Source: RGIG5050 sp045636065 (lineage in GTDB: Bacteria; Verrucomicrobiota; Kiritimatiellia; RFP12; UBA1067). Taken from it: a DNA stretch of 64,000 nucleotides. The position numbers were made by a program, and so were the translations under genes. Of this stretch, positions 32,460 to 39,962 are shown piece by piece. The DNA is taken from positions 1 through 64,000 of the forward strand of contig JAZTWW010000049.1 in NCBI GenBank assembly GCA_045636065.1, given 5' to 3'. The notes under the pieces were generated by a model that ran no database searches, was not told the origin of the DNA, and saw only the letters and a program-made list of their open reading frames with translations. Position 1 is the stretch's first letter, and the number at the start of each line of letters is the position of its first letter.

Positions 32460-32542
32460 TGTCACGCTCATGTCACGCTCATGTCACGTTCATGTCACGC
32501 TTTTGTCACGCTTTTGTCACGTTCATGTCACGCTCATGTCAC
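32460..32542 (+). repeat. Eight 11-bp direct repeats, likely regulatory array
   Basis: TGTCAC occurs at 32460, 32471, 32482, 32493, 32504, 32515, 32526 and 32537, always exactly 11 bp apart. Most units read TGTCACGCTCA, with GTTCA or GCTTT variants in the second half. The spacing is about one helical turn, so a protein could bind every unit on one DNA face. The last unit ends where the -35 of the rightward promoter should be. It lies between divergent rpoZ and the rightward genes. Confidence 0.9.
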
Positions 32543-32563
32543 ACAAGGAAAACGGAAATCTGC

Positions 32564-32569
32564 TATAAT
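32564..32569 (+). promoter_or_regulatory. -10 box of the rightward genes
   Basis: A perfect plus-strand TATAAT. At 17-18 bp upstream the sequence is ACACAA or CACACA, which is a poor -35 and abuts the last 11-bp repeat. This fits a promoter that depends on a protein bound to the repeat array. The start codon at 32611 follows AAAGGAGATGAACG. Confidence 0.6.
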
Positions 32570-32610
32570 CTCGGGCGCAAGGCGCTTAAGGCGCAGAAAG
32601 GAGATGAACG

Positions 32611-32952
32611 ATGATCACCGAAGAGATCGCAGAAGAGCAGTCGAGGTTCCCGGAGACGCTTCCGTACCCCACGAGAAAGGTGGATGTCGCGGGGGAAATG
32701 ATCGAGGAATACATCATACCCGAAAGCGACAGAGGGGAGGTGCTGGACATGCTCTACCCCTTCAGCCCCGTGCCGTCGCTTGACGACACCTTCCTCGATC
32801 TCCACGAGAACAGGCGCTTTCTGGTGAGGGACTTCAAGGTCATACAGGGCATCGGCATGCCCTTTCTGATGAGCCCCTACTGGGAGCATAGCGGAGGGTC
32901 AGTCATAGACTGGGTATCAAGAAGGTCATGCCGCAAGGGGCGGGTCCGCTGA
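32611..32952 (+). CDS. Unknown 113-aa protein (rightward)
   Basis: The first of only two plus-strand genes. It has a strong AAGGAG ribosome site. The 113 residues are soluble and rich in acidic and aromatic residues. They begin MITEEIAEEQSRFPET, with EEYIIPESDRGEVLDMLYPF and RRFLVRDFKVIQGIGMPFLM in the body. The last 15 or so residues (RRSCRKGRVR) are basic and unlike the rest, and overlap the next ORF in another frame. This would be expected if the true gene continues in that frame through a frameshift. Otherwise it is a separate protein translated in tandem. I recognise no family. Confidence 0.6.
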   Translation: MITEEIAEEQSRFPETLPYPTRKVDVAGEMIEEYIIPESDRGEVLDMLYPFSPVPSLDDTFLDLHENRRFLVRDFKVIQGIGMPFLMSPYWEHSGGSVIDWVSRRSCRKGRVR

Positions 32953-33227
32953 TGGGCTGGGTGCACATAATGGGCACCTACATCCTTATGGGCAGGGAGG
33001 TCACCCTGCCCATGTCCCGGCGCATCGACTCCGTCGAGCGCGCACGGGCGTATGAAGACGGGTATGCCGTAGGCTACGACGACGGATGGCACGGCATACC
33101 CGAGGGGCGGCACAACATAGCCGCCGCGAGCGGTCTCGGCGACAGGTACGACAGGACGTACCAGGACGGATACTGGAAAGGATATGAAAGCGGCCGCCGC
33201 ACGGCGGCCGACTGCGCCGTCATGTGA
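32928..33227 (+). CDS. Unknown 99-aa protein with YxDGY repeats (rightward)
   Basis: It overlaps the preceding ORF by 25 bp in a different frame. An AAGAAGG ribosome-site-like sequence precedes the ATG. The N-terminus is hydrophobic (GPLMGWVHIMGTYILMG). The rest has Tyr/Asp/Gly-rich turns in a loose repeat: RAYEDGYAVGYDDGWHG and TYQDGYWKGYESG. A later in-frame ATG (MSRRIDSVERARAYEDG) would remove the hydrophobic part. It ends 8 bp inside infA, which is convergent. No family is known to me; the repeats recall short Gly/Tyr surface or metal-binding motifs. Confidence 0.55.
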   Translation: MPQGAGPLMGWVHIMGTYILMGREVTLPMSRRIDSVERARAYEDGYAVGYDDGWHGIPEGRHNIAAASGLGDRYDRTYQDGYWKGYESGRRTAADCAVM

Positions 33228-33471
33228 ACTGGCGCGGGGCGGCGGCGTCTTTATGGCGGTATGTGATGCGCCCCTTCTGGAGATCGTAGGGGCTGATCTC
33301 GACATCCACCTTGTCGCCGATTGCGATCTTGATGAAGAACTTGCGCATCTTTCCCGAGATGTGCGCGAGAATCTGGTGGCCGTTCTCAAGCTGGACAGTG
33401 TACATCGTCGCAGGAAGCACCTTTATGACGGTGCCGGTAACTTTAATCGCCTGGTCTTCTTCTTTGGCCAT
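33220..33471 (-). CDS. infA: Translation initiation factor IF-1
   Basis: An 83-residue OB-fold factor that binds the ribosomal A site during initiation. KVTGTVIKVLPATMYTVQLENGHQILAHISGKMRKFFIKIAIGDKV is diagnostic, as is SPYDLQKGRITYRHK. The tail (DAAAPRQFT) is about ten residues longer than in E. coli. In many bacteria infA sits in the spc/alpha ribosomal cluster; here it is about 6 kb from rpmJ, beside V-ATPase genes. The short gap upstream has a possible TTGCAA-17-type promoter that I cannot firmly place. Confidence 0.96.
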   Translation of the reverse strand: MAKEEDQAIKVTGTVIKVLPATMYTVQLENGHQILAHISGKMRKFFIKIAIGDKVDVEISPYDLQKGRITYRHKDAAAPRQFT

Positions 33472-33561
33472 ACAAGCCTTTCGTATCGTATTTGCAATTT
33501 AGCCGGCAGCCGTCGGAAAAGGCGGCCGCCGGACCAGTAATCGAATCTGGCCTGATTCGAC

Positions 33562-34011
33562 TCAGTTGATCGAGCCGAGGGCGATCAGCGTAAAGACCAT
33601 CGTGAAGATTGCGACGGTCTCGACGATGCCGAGCGCGGCGAGATAGTTCGTGAAGCCCTGGTTCGTCTCGGCCTGGCTATCGCATGCGGATGCACCGGCG
33701 CGGCCCTGGAAGAGGGCCGAAAGGCCGATTCCGAGACCGGCGAAGATGCCGAGAAGAAGGCACGCAAGACCCGTACCCGGTACGGTTCCCTGCTTGCCGA
33801 GCATGATGAACATGAGAATCATTCCGTAGAGCGTCTGGGTGATGGGCGCACCGACGAAGGAGAGGAGAAGGAAGGGAGCGGGCTTGTTGGCCGCATAGCA
33901 CTTCTTCCACGCCCCGACGGCAGCGGCCGCGGCGAAACCAGTACCGAACGCCGAACCGGCGGCGCTCAAACCCAAGCAGGCGATTGCGCCCGCGACAATC
34001 ATCGGATCCAT
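33562..34011 (-). CDS. ntpK: V-type ATPase subunit K (membrane rotor)
   Basis: A 149-residue hydrophobic protein of four helices formed by a duplicated hairpin, as expected for the V-type proteolipid. The first hairpin starts MIVAGAIACLGLSAAGSAFGTGFA and the second holds the ion-binding glutamate in GIVETVAIFTMVFTLIALG. The rotor carries H+ or Na+ through the membrane; the ion cannot be fixed without aligning the site. It is the last gene of D-I-K, and a GC-rich inverted-repeat region (33482-33560) downstream could end the transcript. Confidence 0.92.
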   Translation of the reverse strand: MDPMIVAGAIACLGLSAAGSAFGTGFAAAAAVGAWKKCYAANKPAPFLLLSFVGAPITQTLYGMILMFIMLGKQGTVPGTGLACLLLGIFAGLGIGLSALFQGRAGASACDSQAETNQGFTNYLAALGIVETVAIFTMVFTLIALGSIN

Positions 34012-34039
34012 TTTATTCTTGCTCCTTTTGTTGTTGAAG

Positions 34040-35875
34040 TTAGTGTTTTCTGAAAGGCGAGAAATCGTAGCCGCTCCAGCTCACGCCCTTGTGGTTGGAG
34101 AACTCTAGCGTGTTGAGACGCACCGCGTGGACGAGGACGGATAGCCCCGCCATGGCGAAGTTGAGAACGTGGCCTATAAGGAGGATCGCGAGCGTCCCCA
34201 GGAAGAGGAGCGCGTTCATCCAGAGGGCGTTCTCGCTTGAAAGAAGCCCGAGAGCCATGTTGTTGAAGTTGACGGCGACCTGGACGCTCGCAAGCCCCAC
34301 CGCGAAAAGACGCACGTACGAGATGATGTCACCGAGCGCGCTCATGATGTTGAGAGGCAGCATGCCAAGCTCAGCCCCGCGCGTCTTGAGCTCCTTGAAG
34401 GGAACGGTGAAGAGGAACACCGCCACGATGGATGTTATGAATACGGGGGAGAACCACCCCGGCTTGCTCGGGATCGAGGCGAGCGTGGCTGCCTGCGGCG
34501 TAAGCGCGGCGAGAGCCTCCTCGCTTACCGGCCCCTGGAAGATGCCCACGATGCCGCACGTTATCCAGTACATGCAAAGGAGTATCCCCGCCCAGGCGAA
34601 CTCGGATAGGCAGGTGAGCGAATTGATCTTGCAGACTCCGTTCCAGATGCGCGCGAGCATAAGATGCGACACGCCTATCGTGAAGCAGAGGAACATCATC
34701 GTGTGGTAGCTCGGATCAGCGAGCCATTCGACCGTGGGCCACTTTGCGGCGAACGGGAGGTTGGCGCCGAACCAGGTGTTGGAGAGGACGCCCCAGAGAA
34801 CCGTAGCCGAGCTGAAGACGGTCATCAGTATGAGCCAGGGTCTTGCGACGGGGCTCTTCCCCGCCTTCTTCCATCCAAGGAGCGTAAGGGCGAGTATGAT
34901 CGCACCGTATCCGCCGTCTCCAACCAGCATCGCGAAGAAGACGCTGAAGTAGCACATGAAAGGAACGGAAACGTCCGACTCCCTGTAGCCGGGGGCGACT
35001 CCGAGCCCCTTGAAGAGGGAAACGACCGGCTGGAAGATCTTCGGTGGGCGTATGAGCGTGGGGGGATTCTCGCCGGGGGCGGGATCCCTCATCATGACAC
35101 CCCAGCTCCGCGCCTTGGCCTCCTCGACGAGACCGGCTGCCTTGTCGGAGGGGACCCACCCCTCTATCCACGACACGGCGCCTTCGCTTGAAAGCTTCTC
35201 CCTGGCGGCGGCGAACGAGAGCCTGTCGGCAAGGGCCGGCGCCGAAGCCTTGATGCTCTCGACGAGCGGCATGCTGGAGGCGAGGCGGAACGTTATCGCC
35301 GCCGCATCGGCCTCGGCATCCGCGAGGGCGCGCCTCATCTCCCCGAGGCGCATCGCCGGCATCTGAACGGGCTCGACGCCATCGGCTTCCTTCACCTCTC
35401 CGCCGACGGCTGCAAGGTAGTCCGTTTTCCCGTCGCTTCCAAGAAGCTGCGTGTAGCCGCCTTCAACCTCGACCTTCGTCTTGGCTTTGGCCTTAAGGAG
35501 GGAGACCTTTAGCCCCTTCGCGCCGAGCTGCGCGGCAAGGGCGGGATCGAAATCGCCGAAAGGCTCGTAGGCCGTGATGGAGCGCCTCAGGGACTGGGCC
35601 TTCTGCAGGGACTCCGTGCGGCGGGCGTCCGCCGCTATAACGGCAGCTGCGTCGGCGTATCCTTCACCCCTTCCGGTGCACTCGGCCGCGGCCTTGGAGA
35701 TTATCATGGCGGCCGTCTCCGCGACGGTGCCTTCACCCTTCACTTCCATGAAGGCCTCGCCGGCCGCTCCGCTCAGATCCACATGCACGCATCCAAGCTC
35801 CCTGAGCTTCTCAAGAGTGCTGTCGCCTTCGCTCTTGACGCAGAGGAGCGTAAGATGTTTCATCGGCACTATCAT
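34040..35875 (-). CDS. ntpI: V-type ATPase subunit I (membrane stator)
   Basis: 611 residues. The N-terminal half is cytoplasmic and helical (MIVPMKHLTLLCVKSEGDST and onwards). The C-terminal half has seven to eight helices beginning at PFMCYFSVFFAMLVGDGGYG, the family signature, and including LGDIISYVRLFAVGLASVQVAVNFN, which holds the essential arginine. It ends VHAVRLNTLEFSNHKG. The start overlaps the subunit D stop as ATGA. With rotor K it forms the ion channel of Vo. Confidence 0.94.
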   Translation of the reverse strand: MIVPMKHLTLLCVKSEGDSTLEKLRELGCVHVDLSGAAGEAFMEVKGEGTVAETAAMIISKAAAECTGRGEGYADAAAVIAADARRTESLQKAQSLRRSITAYEPFGDFDPALAAQLGAKGLKVSLLKAKAKTKVEVEGGYTQLLGSDGKTDYLAAVGGEVKEADGVEPVQMPAMRLGEMRRALADAEADAAAITFRLASSMPLVESIKASAPALADRLSFAAAREKLSSEGAVSWIEGWVPSDKAAGLVEEAKARSWGVMMRDPAPGENPPTLIRPPKIFQPVVSLFKGLGVAPGYRESDVSVPFMCYFSVFFAMLVGDGGYGAIILALTLLGWKKAGKSPVARPWLILMTVFSSATVLWGVLSNTWFGANLPFAAKWPTVEWLADPSYHTMMFLCFTIGVSHLMLARIWNGVCKINSLTCLSEFAWAGILLCMYWITCGIVGIFQGPVSEEALAALTPQAATLASIPSKPGWFSPVFITSIVAVFLFTVPFKELKTRGAELGMLPLNIMSALGDIISYVRLFAVGLASVQVAVNFNNMALGLLSSENALWMNALLFLGTLAILLIGHVLNFAMAGLSVLVHAVRLNTLEFSNHKGVSWSGYDFSPFRKH

Positions 35876-36498
35876 GACGCCACCTCCAGGATATCATCGG
35901 CCTCGGAGCTCTTGCTGCGCCCCTTGGCGATCTTGCCGCGCGTGACGGCGGCCGTCTGCTCGTCGCCGATGGCGATTTTTATGACGCGGATGTTCTCGCG
36001 GCATTCGGGGATCTTCACCTTCTCGAAGAGGTTCACGCGCTGGCTCGTCGTCTGAAGCTCCGCGGCTATAAGCTCGCGCTGGCGGGAAAGTATCTCGCGC
36101 TCGCTCCTGAGCGCAAGCATCTCTACGGCCGCATCGGCGAGATTGTCGGCCCACGGGGGCGTGGCCCAGAGATCGATGTCGCGCATTTCTGTTTCAATGC
36201 CCTTGTAGACGGGGATGGAGACGCCGGCGATATTGGCCGTCGCGGTCTCCACGCGCTTGAGCGTGACGATACCGTCCGCGAACGAGGGATCGGCCGCAAC
36301 AAGCCCGACCCACGCATCAAGCCTCTCATGGGCCTCGCGTTCGCGCGCGGCTACAGCCTCCACCTTCGCGACTATGCCTGCGATCTCGGCCTGGAGCTGC
36401 TGCTTCTTCAACTGCAGCATGGGAAGGAACCTGCGGAAGCGCTTGAGCGCGTCCGTCTGGGCCTTCAGTTCGGTCTTTGTAAGTTTAATCTTTGCCAT
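35872..36498 (-). CDS. ntpD: V-type ATPase subunit D (central stalk)
   Basis: 208 residues from the ATG at 36498. Longer in-frame starts lie at or before the transcript start and are rejected. The start IKLTKTELKAQTDALKRFRRFLPMLQLKKQQL is the family N-terminal helix, and the C-terminal helix is VNLFEKVKIPECRENIRVIKIAIGDEQTAAVTRGKIAK. These form the long coiled coil of the rotor shaft. It is followed by I and K, but subunits A, B, C/d, E, F and G are not in the window. Confidence 0.92.
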   Translation of the reverse strand: MAKIKLTKTELKAQTDALKRFRRFLPMLQLKKQQLQAEIAGIVAKVEAVAAREREAHERLDAWVGLVAADPSFADGIVTLKRVETATANIAGVSIPVYKGIETEMRDIDLWATPPWADNLADAAVEMLALRSEREILSRQRELIAAELQTTSQRVNLFEKVKIPECRENIRVIKIAIGDEQTAAVTRGKIAKGRSKSSEADDILEVAS

Positions 36499-36532
36499 CG
36501 CCTGAAACCTACCGTAGGAAATTACCCTTATT

Positions 36533-36561
36533 ATTATACTTTCCCGCACGCCAAAAAGCAA
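36533..36561 (-). promoter_or_regulatory. Promoter of ntpD-ntpI-ntpK
   Basis: -35 TTGCTT (36556-36561), 17-bp spacer, -10 TATAAT (36533-36538) on the minus strand. The start near 36526 gives a leader of about 28 bases, so D-I-K can be expressed apart from the other ATPase genes. Confidence 0.76.
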
Positions 36562-36630
36562 CCATGATTTTAATATTTTTTCAAGGTGCCGTTTTAAAGG
36601 GCGGCTTTACCGGCTTTTAGACAAAGAAAA

Positions 36631-36653
36631 GCGCGCGGCCTTAAGCCGCGCGC
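36631..36653 (-). terminator. Intrinsic terminator of the alpha ribosomal operon
   Basis: GCGCGCGGC pairs with GCCGCGCGC (36631-36639 and 36645-36653) across a five-base loop, followed on the minus strand by TTTTCTTTG. It comes directly after tRNA-Leu and ends the rpmJ-to-tRNA transcript. Confidence 0.85.
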
Positions 36654-36657
36654 CTTC

Positions 36658-36739
36658 TGGTGGGCACGGAGGGACTTGAACCCTCACTCTTTCGAACTGG
36701 AACCTAAATCCAGCGTGTCTGCCATTCCACCACGTGCCC
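36658..36739 (-). tRNA. tRNA-Leu (UAG)
   Basis: The minus strand folds to a full cloverleaf. The acceptor GGGCACG/CGTGCCC is followed by A and an encoded CCA (36658-36660). The anticodon stem CTGGA/TCCAG has loop TTTAGGT (anticodon TAG). A short variable arm leads to a T arm GAGGG/CCCTC with TTCAAGT. It reads CUA and CUG codons. The gene is 20 bp after rplQ and just before the terminator, so it is processed from the ribosomal-protein transcript. Confidence 0.95.
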
Positions 36740-36759
36740 GTCAAGGGCATTCATGCCCC

Positions 36760-37161
36760 TCAGGCCTGGGCTTCCGCGGCGGGAGCGGCCTCGGGGGCCT
36801 TCTCTGCGACGCTGACCCACTGGAGGATCGCCATCTCGGCGCCGTCGCCCCTGCGGGCTCCGACCTTGAGGATGCGCGTATATCCGCCCTTGCGGCCGTC
36901 CAGCGCGGGGACGATCTTGTCGAAGAGCTTCTGCACGGCCTTGGGCTGCGCGAGGCGGCTTGCGGCGAGACGGCGCGCGGCGAGCGTACCCTTGCGGGCG
37001 ATCGTTACCATGCGCTCGGCGTCCTTGCGGGCCTCCTTGGCCTTGGGAAGCGTAGTCTTGATGGACTCTTCGATGATGAGATTCGTGACAAGGCTCTTCA
37101 TGAGCGCCTTGCGGTGCTTCATGGAGCGGCCAAACTTCTTCATAACTCTCTGGTGACGCAT
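36760..37161 (-). CDS. rplQ: Ribosomal protein L17
   Basis: A 133-residue 50S protein. MRHQRVMKKFGRSMKHRKALMKSLVTNLI is the diagnostic N-terminus, followed by TTLPKAKEARKDAERMVTIARKG and a central FDKIVP.ALDGRKGGYTRILKVGARRGDGAEMAILQWV. The C-terminal Ala/Glu-rich tail is short. It ends the alpha operon protein genes after rpoA, with the usual gene order. Confidence 0.97.
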   Translation of the reverse strand: MRHQRVMKKFGRSMKHRKALMKSLVTNLIIEESIKTTLPKAKEARKDAERMVTIARKGTLAARRLAASRLAQPKAVQKLFDKIVPALDGRKGGYTRILKVGARRGDGAEMAILQWVSVAEKAPEAAPAAEAQA

Positions 37162-37182
37162 TTCGGGTGTCTCCTAAAATTT

Positions 37183-38181
37183 TTACTTCTTCGATTCCAG
37201 AAGGTCGGCATCGAACTTGTAGCCGAGGCAGAGTCCTAGATCCTTGAGCTTGTCCTTGATCTCGTTCAGCGACTTCTTGCCGAAGTTGCGGTACTTGAGC
37301 ATGTCGGACTCCGTCTTCTGCGCGAGCTCGCCGACGGTGGCGATGTTCGCGTTGTTGAGGCAGTTCGCCGCACGGACGGAAAGTTCGATCTCGTTGACGG
37401 ACATGTTGAGCAGCTTCCTCAGACGCTCGCGCTCGTCGGCGCCCTTCTTCTCGGAATCCTCGAATTCGAGCGACTCCTCGTTGGAGTAGTCGACGAAGAC
37501 GTCGAGATGGCGGCGGAGAACGGCGGCGGCCGTCTTCAGCGCATCGTCAGGCGTGACGCGGCCGTCGGTCCACACGTCGAGGACGAGCTTCTCGTAGTCG
37601 GTGCGCTGACCGACGCGGGTGTTCTCGACGAGGAAGTTGACCCTCGTGACAGGTGAGAAGATGGAGTCGATCGCGATGCGCCCGATCTCCTGCTCGGCGG
37701 TCTTGTTGCCCTCGGCGAGGCAGAAGCCGCGACCCGTCCTCAGCTCGCACTCCATGTCGATGGAGCCGTCGGATTCGAGGGTGCAGATCTCCTGGCGGGG
37801 GTTGAGGACCTCCACGGCGTTGTCCGCTGCGAAATCGCCTGCGGTCACGACGCACGGGCCCTGCTTCTTCAACGTGATGCGCCCGGCATCCCTGCTGTAC
37901 GTTTTGAGGAGTACGCGCTTAAGATTCAGGATGATGTCAGTCACGTCCTCGGCGCAGCCGGGGATCGTTGAAAACTCATGGTGCACGCCCGCGATCCTCA
38001 CGCTCGAGATGGCACAGCCTTCGATGGAGGACAGGAGCACGCGCCTGAGGGAGTTGCCAATGGTGCGCGCATAACCGATCTCAAACGGCTCGGCGACGAA
38101 ACGCGCATACGTTCCGGTTGCGGCGGAATCATCCTTGCGGACGGCACGCGGCATCTCGAAACGGCTAAGACGAATCGGCAT
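37183..38181 (-). CDS. rpoA: RNA polymerase alpha subunit
   Basis: 332 residues from the ATG at 38181, preceded by AAGGAGATCTACA. In-frame codons upstream lie in the intergenic gap and are rejected. The N-terminal assembly domain has FEIGYARTIGNSLRRVLLSSIEGCAISSVRIAGVHHEF and the middle has RVNFLVENTRVGQRTDYEKLVLDVWTDG. The C-terminal DNA-binding domain has ELSVRAANCLNNANIATVGELAQKTE and NFGKKSLNEIKDKLKDLGL. These are textbook features. Confidence 0.97.
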   Translation of the reverse strand: MPIRLSRFEMPRAVRKDDSAATGTYARFVAEPFEIGYARTIGNSLRRVLLSSIEGCAISSVRIAGVHHEFSTIPGCAEDVTDIILNLKRVLLKTYSRDAGRITLKKQGPCVVTAGDFAADNAVEVLNPRQEICTLESDGSIDMECELRTGRGFCLAEGNKTAEQEIGRIAIDSIFSPVTRVNFLVENTRVGQRTDYEKLVLDVWTDGRVTPDDALKTAAAVLRRHLDVFVDYSNEESLEFEDSEKKGADERERLRKLLNMSVNEIELSVRAANCLNNANIATVGELAQKTESDMLKYRNFGKKSLNEIKDKLKDLGLCLGYKFDADLLESKK

Positions 38182-38259
38182 TGTAGATCTCCTTAAACTT
38201 TGCCGCACCCGCCCCCAAGGCATCCGCCCGGGGCAGGCCGGCATTGTACAGCGCAACGA

Positions 38260-38862
38260 TTAGCGCGAGTAAAGTTCGACGATTGCCTGAACGTTGATGT
38301 TCTCCGGGATCTCGGAGCGTTCAGGCACGCTGACCAGGGTGCCGGTCATCGTGGCGGCATCCCAGGTGAGCCAGTTCACGGAAGCCTTGCTGTGCTCCAG
38401 CGAAGCTATCACGGCGCTCATCTTCTGGGCCTTCTCGCGAAGACCGATCGTCTCACCCGGGCGGACCGTGTAGGACGGGATGTTGCAGAGCTTGCCGTTG
38501 ACCGTGACGTGGCGGTGCGTGACGAGCTGGCGGGCCGCCGCGCGCGTCGGGGCGATCCCGAGGCGGTAGACGACGTTGTCAAGGCGCGTCTCGCAGAGCT
38601 GGAGGAGAATGTCGCCCGTGACGCCCTGCTTGGCGCGTGCGCGCTCGAAGAAGAGGCGGAACTGCTTCTCCAGCATTCCGTAGATGTACTTGGCCTTCTG
38701 CTTCTCGCGAAGCTGCTCACCGTATTCGGAGAGCTTGCGGGCGCGCTTGGCGCCATGCTGGCCGGGCTTGTTGGGACGGCGCTCGAGAACCTTGTCGGGC
38801 CCGTAGATGGGTTCGCCGAAGCGGCGGGATATCTTTGAGCGGGGACCTGTGTAGCGTGCCAT
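38260..38862 (-). CDS. rpsD: Ribosomal protein S4
   Basis: A 200-residue 30S assembly protein. The N-terminus (MARYTGPRSKISRRFGEPI) lacks the four-Cys zinc motif of the C+ type, so this is a zinc-free S4. KPGQHGAKRARKLSEYGEQLREKQKAKYIYGMLEKQFR and the S4 RNA-binding domain (RLDNVVYRLGIAPTRAAARQLVTHRHVTVNG) follow. S4 often represses its own operon; the 78-bp gap to rpoA downstream could hold such control, but I see no clear fold. Confidence 0.97.
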   Translation of the reverse strand: MARYTGPRSKISRRFGEPIYGPDKVLERRPNKPGQHGAKRARKLSEYGEQLREKQKAKYIYGMLEKQFRLFFERARAKQGVTGDILLQLCETRLDNVVYRLGIAPTRAAARQLVTHRHVTVNGKLCNIPSYTVRPGETIGLREKAQKMSAVIASLEHSKASVNWLTWDAATMTGTLVSVPERSEIPENINVQAIVELYSR

Positions 38863-38864
38863 TG

Positions 38865-39323
38865 TTAGACCCTCCGGCGCTTGCGTGGACGGCAGCCGTT
38901 GTGGGGAACCGGCGTCGTGTCCGTTATCATAGTTACGCGAATGCCCGCGGCCTGTATCGCGCGGACGGCGCTCTCACGGCCGGCCCCCGCGCCCTGCATG
39001 CGGACCTCACATTCGTGCATGCCCTTGGCGTATGCCGTGCGGGCCGCGTCCTGCGCAACCATCGTTGCCGCGAACGCCGTGCACTTGCGGCTGCCCTTGA
39101 AGCCGGCCTTACCTGCCGAGCTCCATGCGATCACGCCGCCGCGGGCGTCTGCGATGGACACCTGCGTGTTGTTGAATGTCGAACGGATGAAGGCGATGCC
39201 GGCCGGGATCGATTTTCCCGGACGCTTCTTGGCGGCACCCGCTTCGCCCTCTGCGGCAGGCGCCGCAGCACCGTCACCGGCAGCTACCGGTGCGGCTTCA
39301 TTTGCTTTGATTTCTTCGCTCAT
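38865..39323 (-). CDS. rpsK: Ribosomal protein S11
   Basis: A 152-residue 30S platform protein. The core starts near residue 36 (KRPGKSIPAGIAFIRSTFNNTQVSIADARG) and ends RVTMITDTTPVPHNGCRPRKRRRV, the conserved C-terminus. Before it, about 33 residues are Ala/Gly/Glu-rich and probably disordered (AAPVAAGDGAAAPAAEGEAG), where most bacteria have a short basic tail. The gene lies 2 bp before rpsD. Confidence 0.96.
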   Translation of the reverse strand: MSEEIKANEAAPVAAGDGAAAPAAEGEAGAAKKRPGKSIPAGIAFIRSTFNNTQVSIADARGGVIAWSSAGKAGFKGSRKCTAFAATMVAQDAARTAYAKGMHECEVRMQGAGAGRESAVRAIQAAGIRVTMITDTTPVPHNGCRPRKRRRV

Positions 39324-39360
39324 GAACGGTTTTCTTCTTTCTTGGCTTCTTCAACAGGCC

Positions 39361-39750
39361 TTACTTCTTGGCCGGCGCCGCCGCACGGATGACTGCCGCG
39401 CTTCCGCGACGGCCGTTCTTGCGGGTGGAGGCGTTGGTCTTCGTGCGCTGGCCGCGAACCGGCAGCCCGCGCTTGTGCCTCAGACCCCTGTACGTGCCGA
39501 TCGAAATCAGGCGACGGACGTTCTGAGACACCTCGCGGCGGAGGTCACCCTCCACGCGATAGTGGTCCTGGATGAACGTGGTGATGGCGTGGATCTCATC
39601 CTGGGAGAGATCGTCGGCCTTCTTCATCACGTCAATGTTGCATGCGGCCAGCACGTCGTCTGCGCGCTTGGGCCCGATACCATGGATATAGCGGAGAGCA
39701 TAGCGGATATGCTTCTTGCCCGGAATATCCACACCCATCAGTCTCGGCAT
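39361..39750 (-). CDS. rpsM: Ribosomal protein S13
   Basis: A 129-residue 30S head protein. MPRLMGVDIPGKKHIRYALRYIHGIGPKRADDVLAACNID is the N-terminal domain with its helix-two-turn-helix. VEGDLRREVSQNVRRLISIGTYRGLRHKRGLPVRGQRTKTNA is the conserved basic region that reaches the tRNAs. The C-terminal tail is Ala/Lys-rich (AAVIRAAAPAKK). It follows rpmJ by 16 bp. Confidence 0.97.
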   Translation of the reverse strand: MPRLMGVDIPGKKHIRYALRYIHGIGPKRADDVLAACNIDVMKKADDLSQDEIHAITTFIQDHYRVEGDLRREVSQNVRRLISIGTYRGLRHKRGLPVRGQRTKTNASTRKNGRRGSAAVIRAAAPAKK

Positions 39751-39766
39751 GGTCTTCTTCCTTACT

Positions 39767-39880
39767 TTAGCCCTGGCGCTGCTTATGGCGCGGGTTTGTG
39801 CAAATTACACGCACCACTCCCTTGCGGCGAATGATGCGGCAGTTCTCGCAAATGCGTCTAACAGAACTACGAACTTTCAT
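39767..39880 (-). CDS. rpmJ: Ribosomal protein L36
   Basis: A 37-residue protein read directly from the minus strand: it begins MKVRSSVRRICENCRIIRRK and ends NPRHKQRQG. It has the zinc ligands Cys-x2-Cys (CENC), a third Cys in VICTNPRH and the following His, so it is the zinc-binding (C+) form. GGAAAGAG precedes the ATG at 39880. It is the first gene of the alpha operon here, as in many phyla. Confidence 0.95.
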   Translation of the reverse strand: MKVRSSVRRICENCRIIRRKGVVRVICTNPRHKQRQG

Positions 39881-39915
39881 GGTAAACACTCTTTCCTGTG
39901 GACAAACGAAAGCAT

Positions 39916-39944
39916 ATTATCGCATATTTCGCGCGATTTTGCAA
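39916..39944 (-). promoter_or_regulatory. Promoter of the rpmJ-rplQ-tRNA operon
   Basis: -35 TTGCAA (39939-39944), 17-bp spacer, -10 GATAAT (39916-39921) on the minus strand. It lies 36 bp before rpmJ and just after the ahbC-like stop, so the ribosomal genes form an operon separate from the larger spc cluster. Confidence 0.7.
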
Positions 39945-39962
39945 GAGGAAATTTTAAAATTT

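Noticed and set aside
32460..32542. CRISPR-like array
   Set aside because: The unit is 11 bp with no unique spacers and no cas genes; it is a direct-repeat regulatory array.
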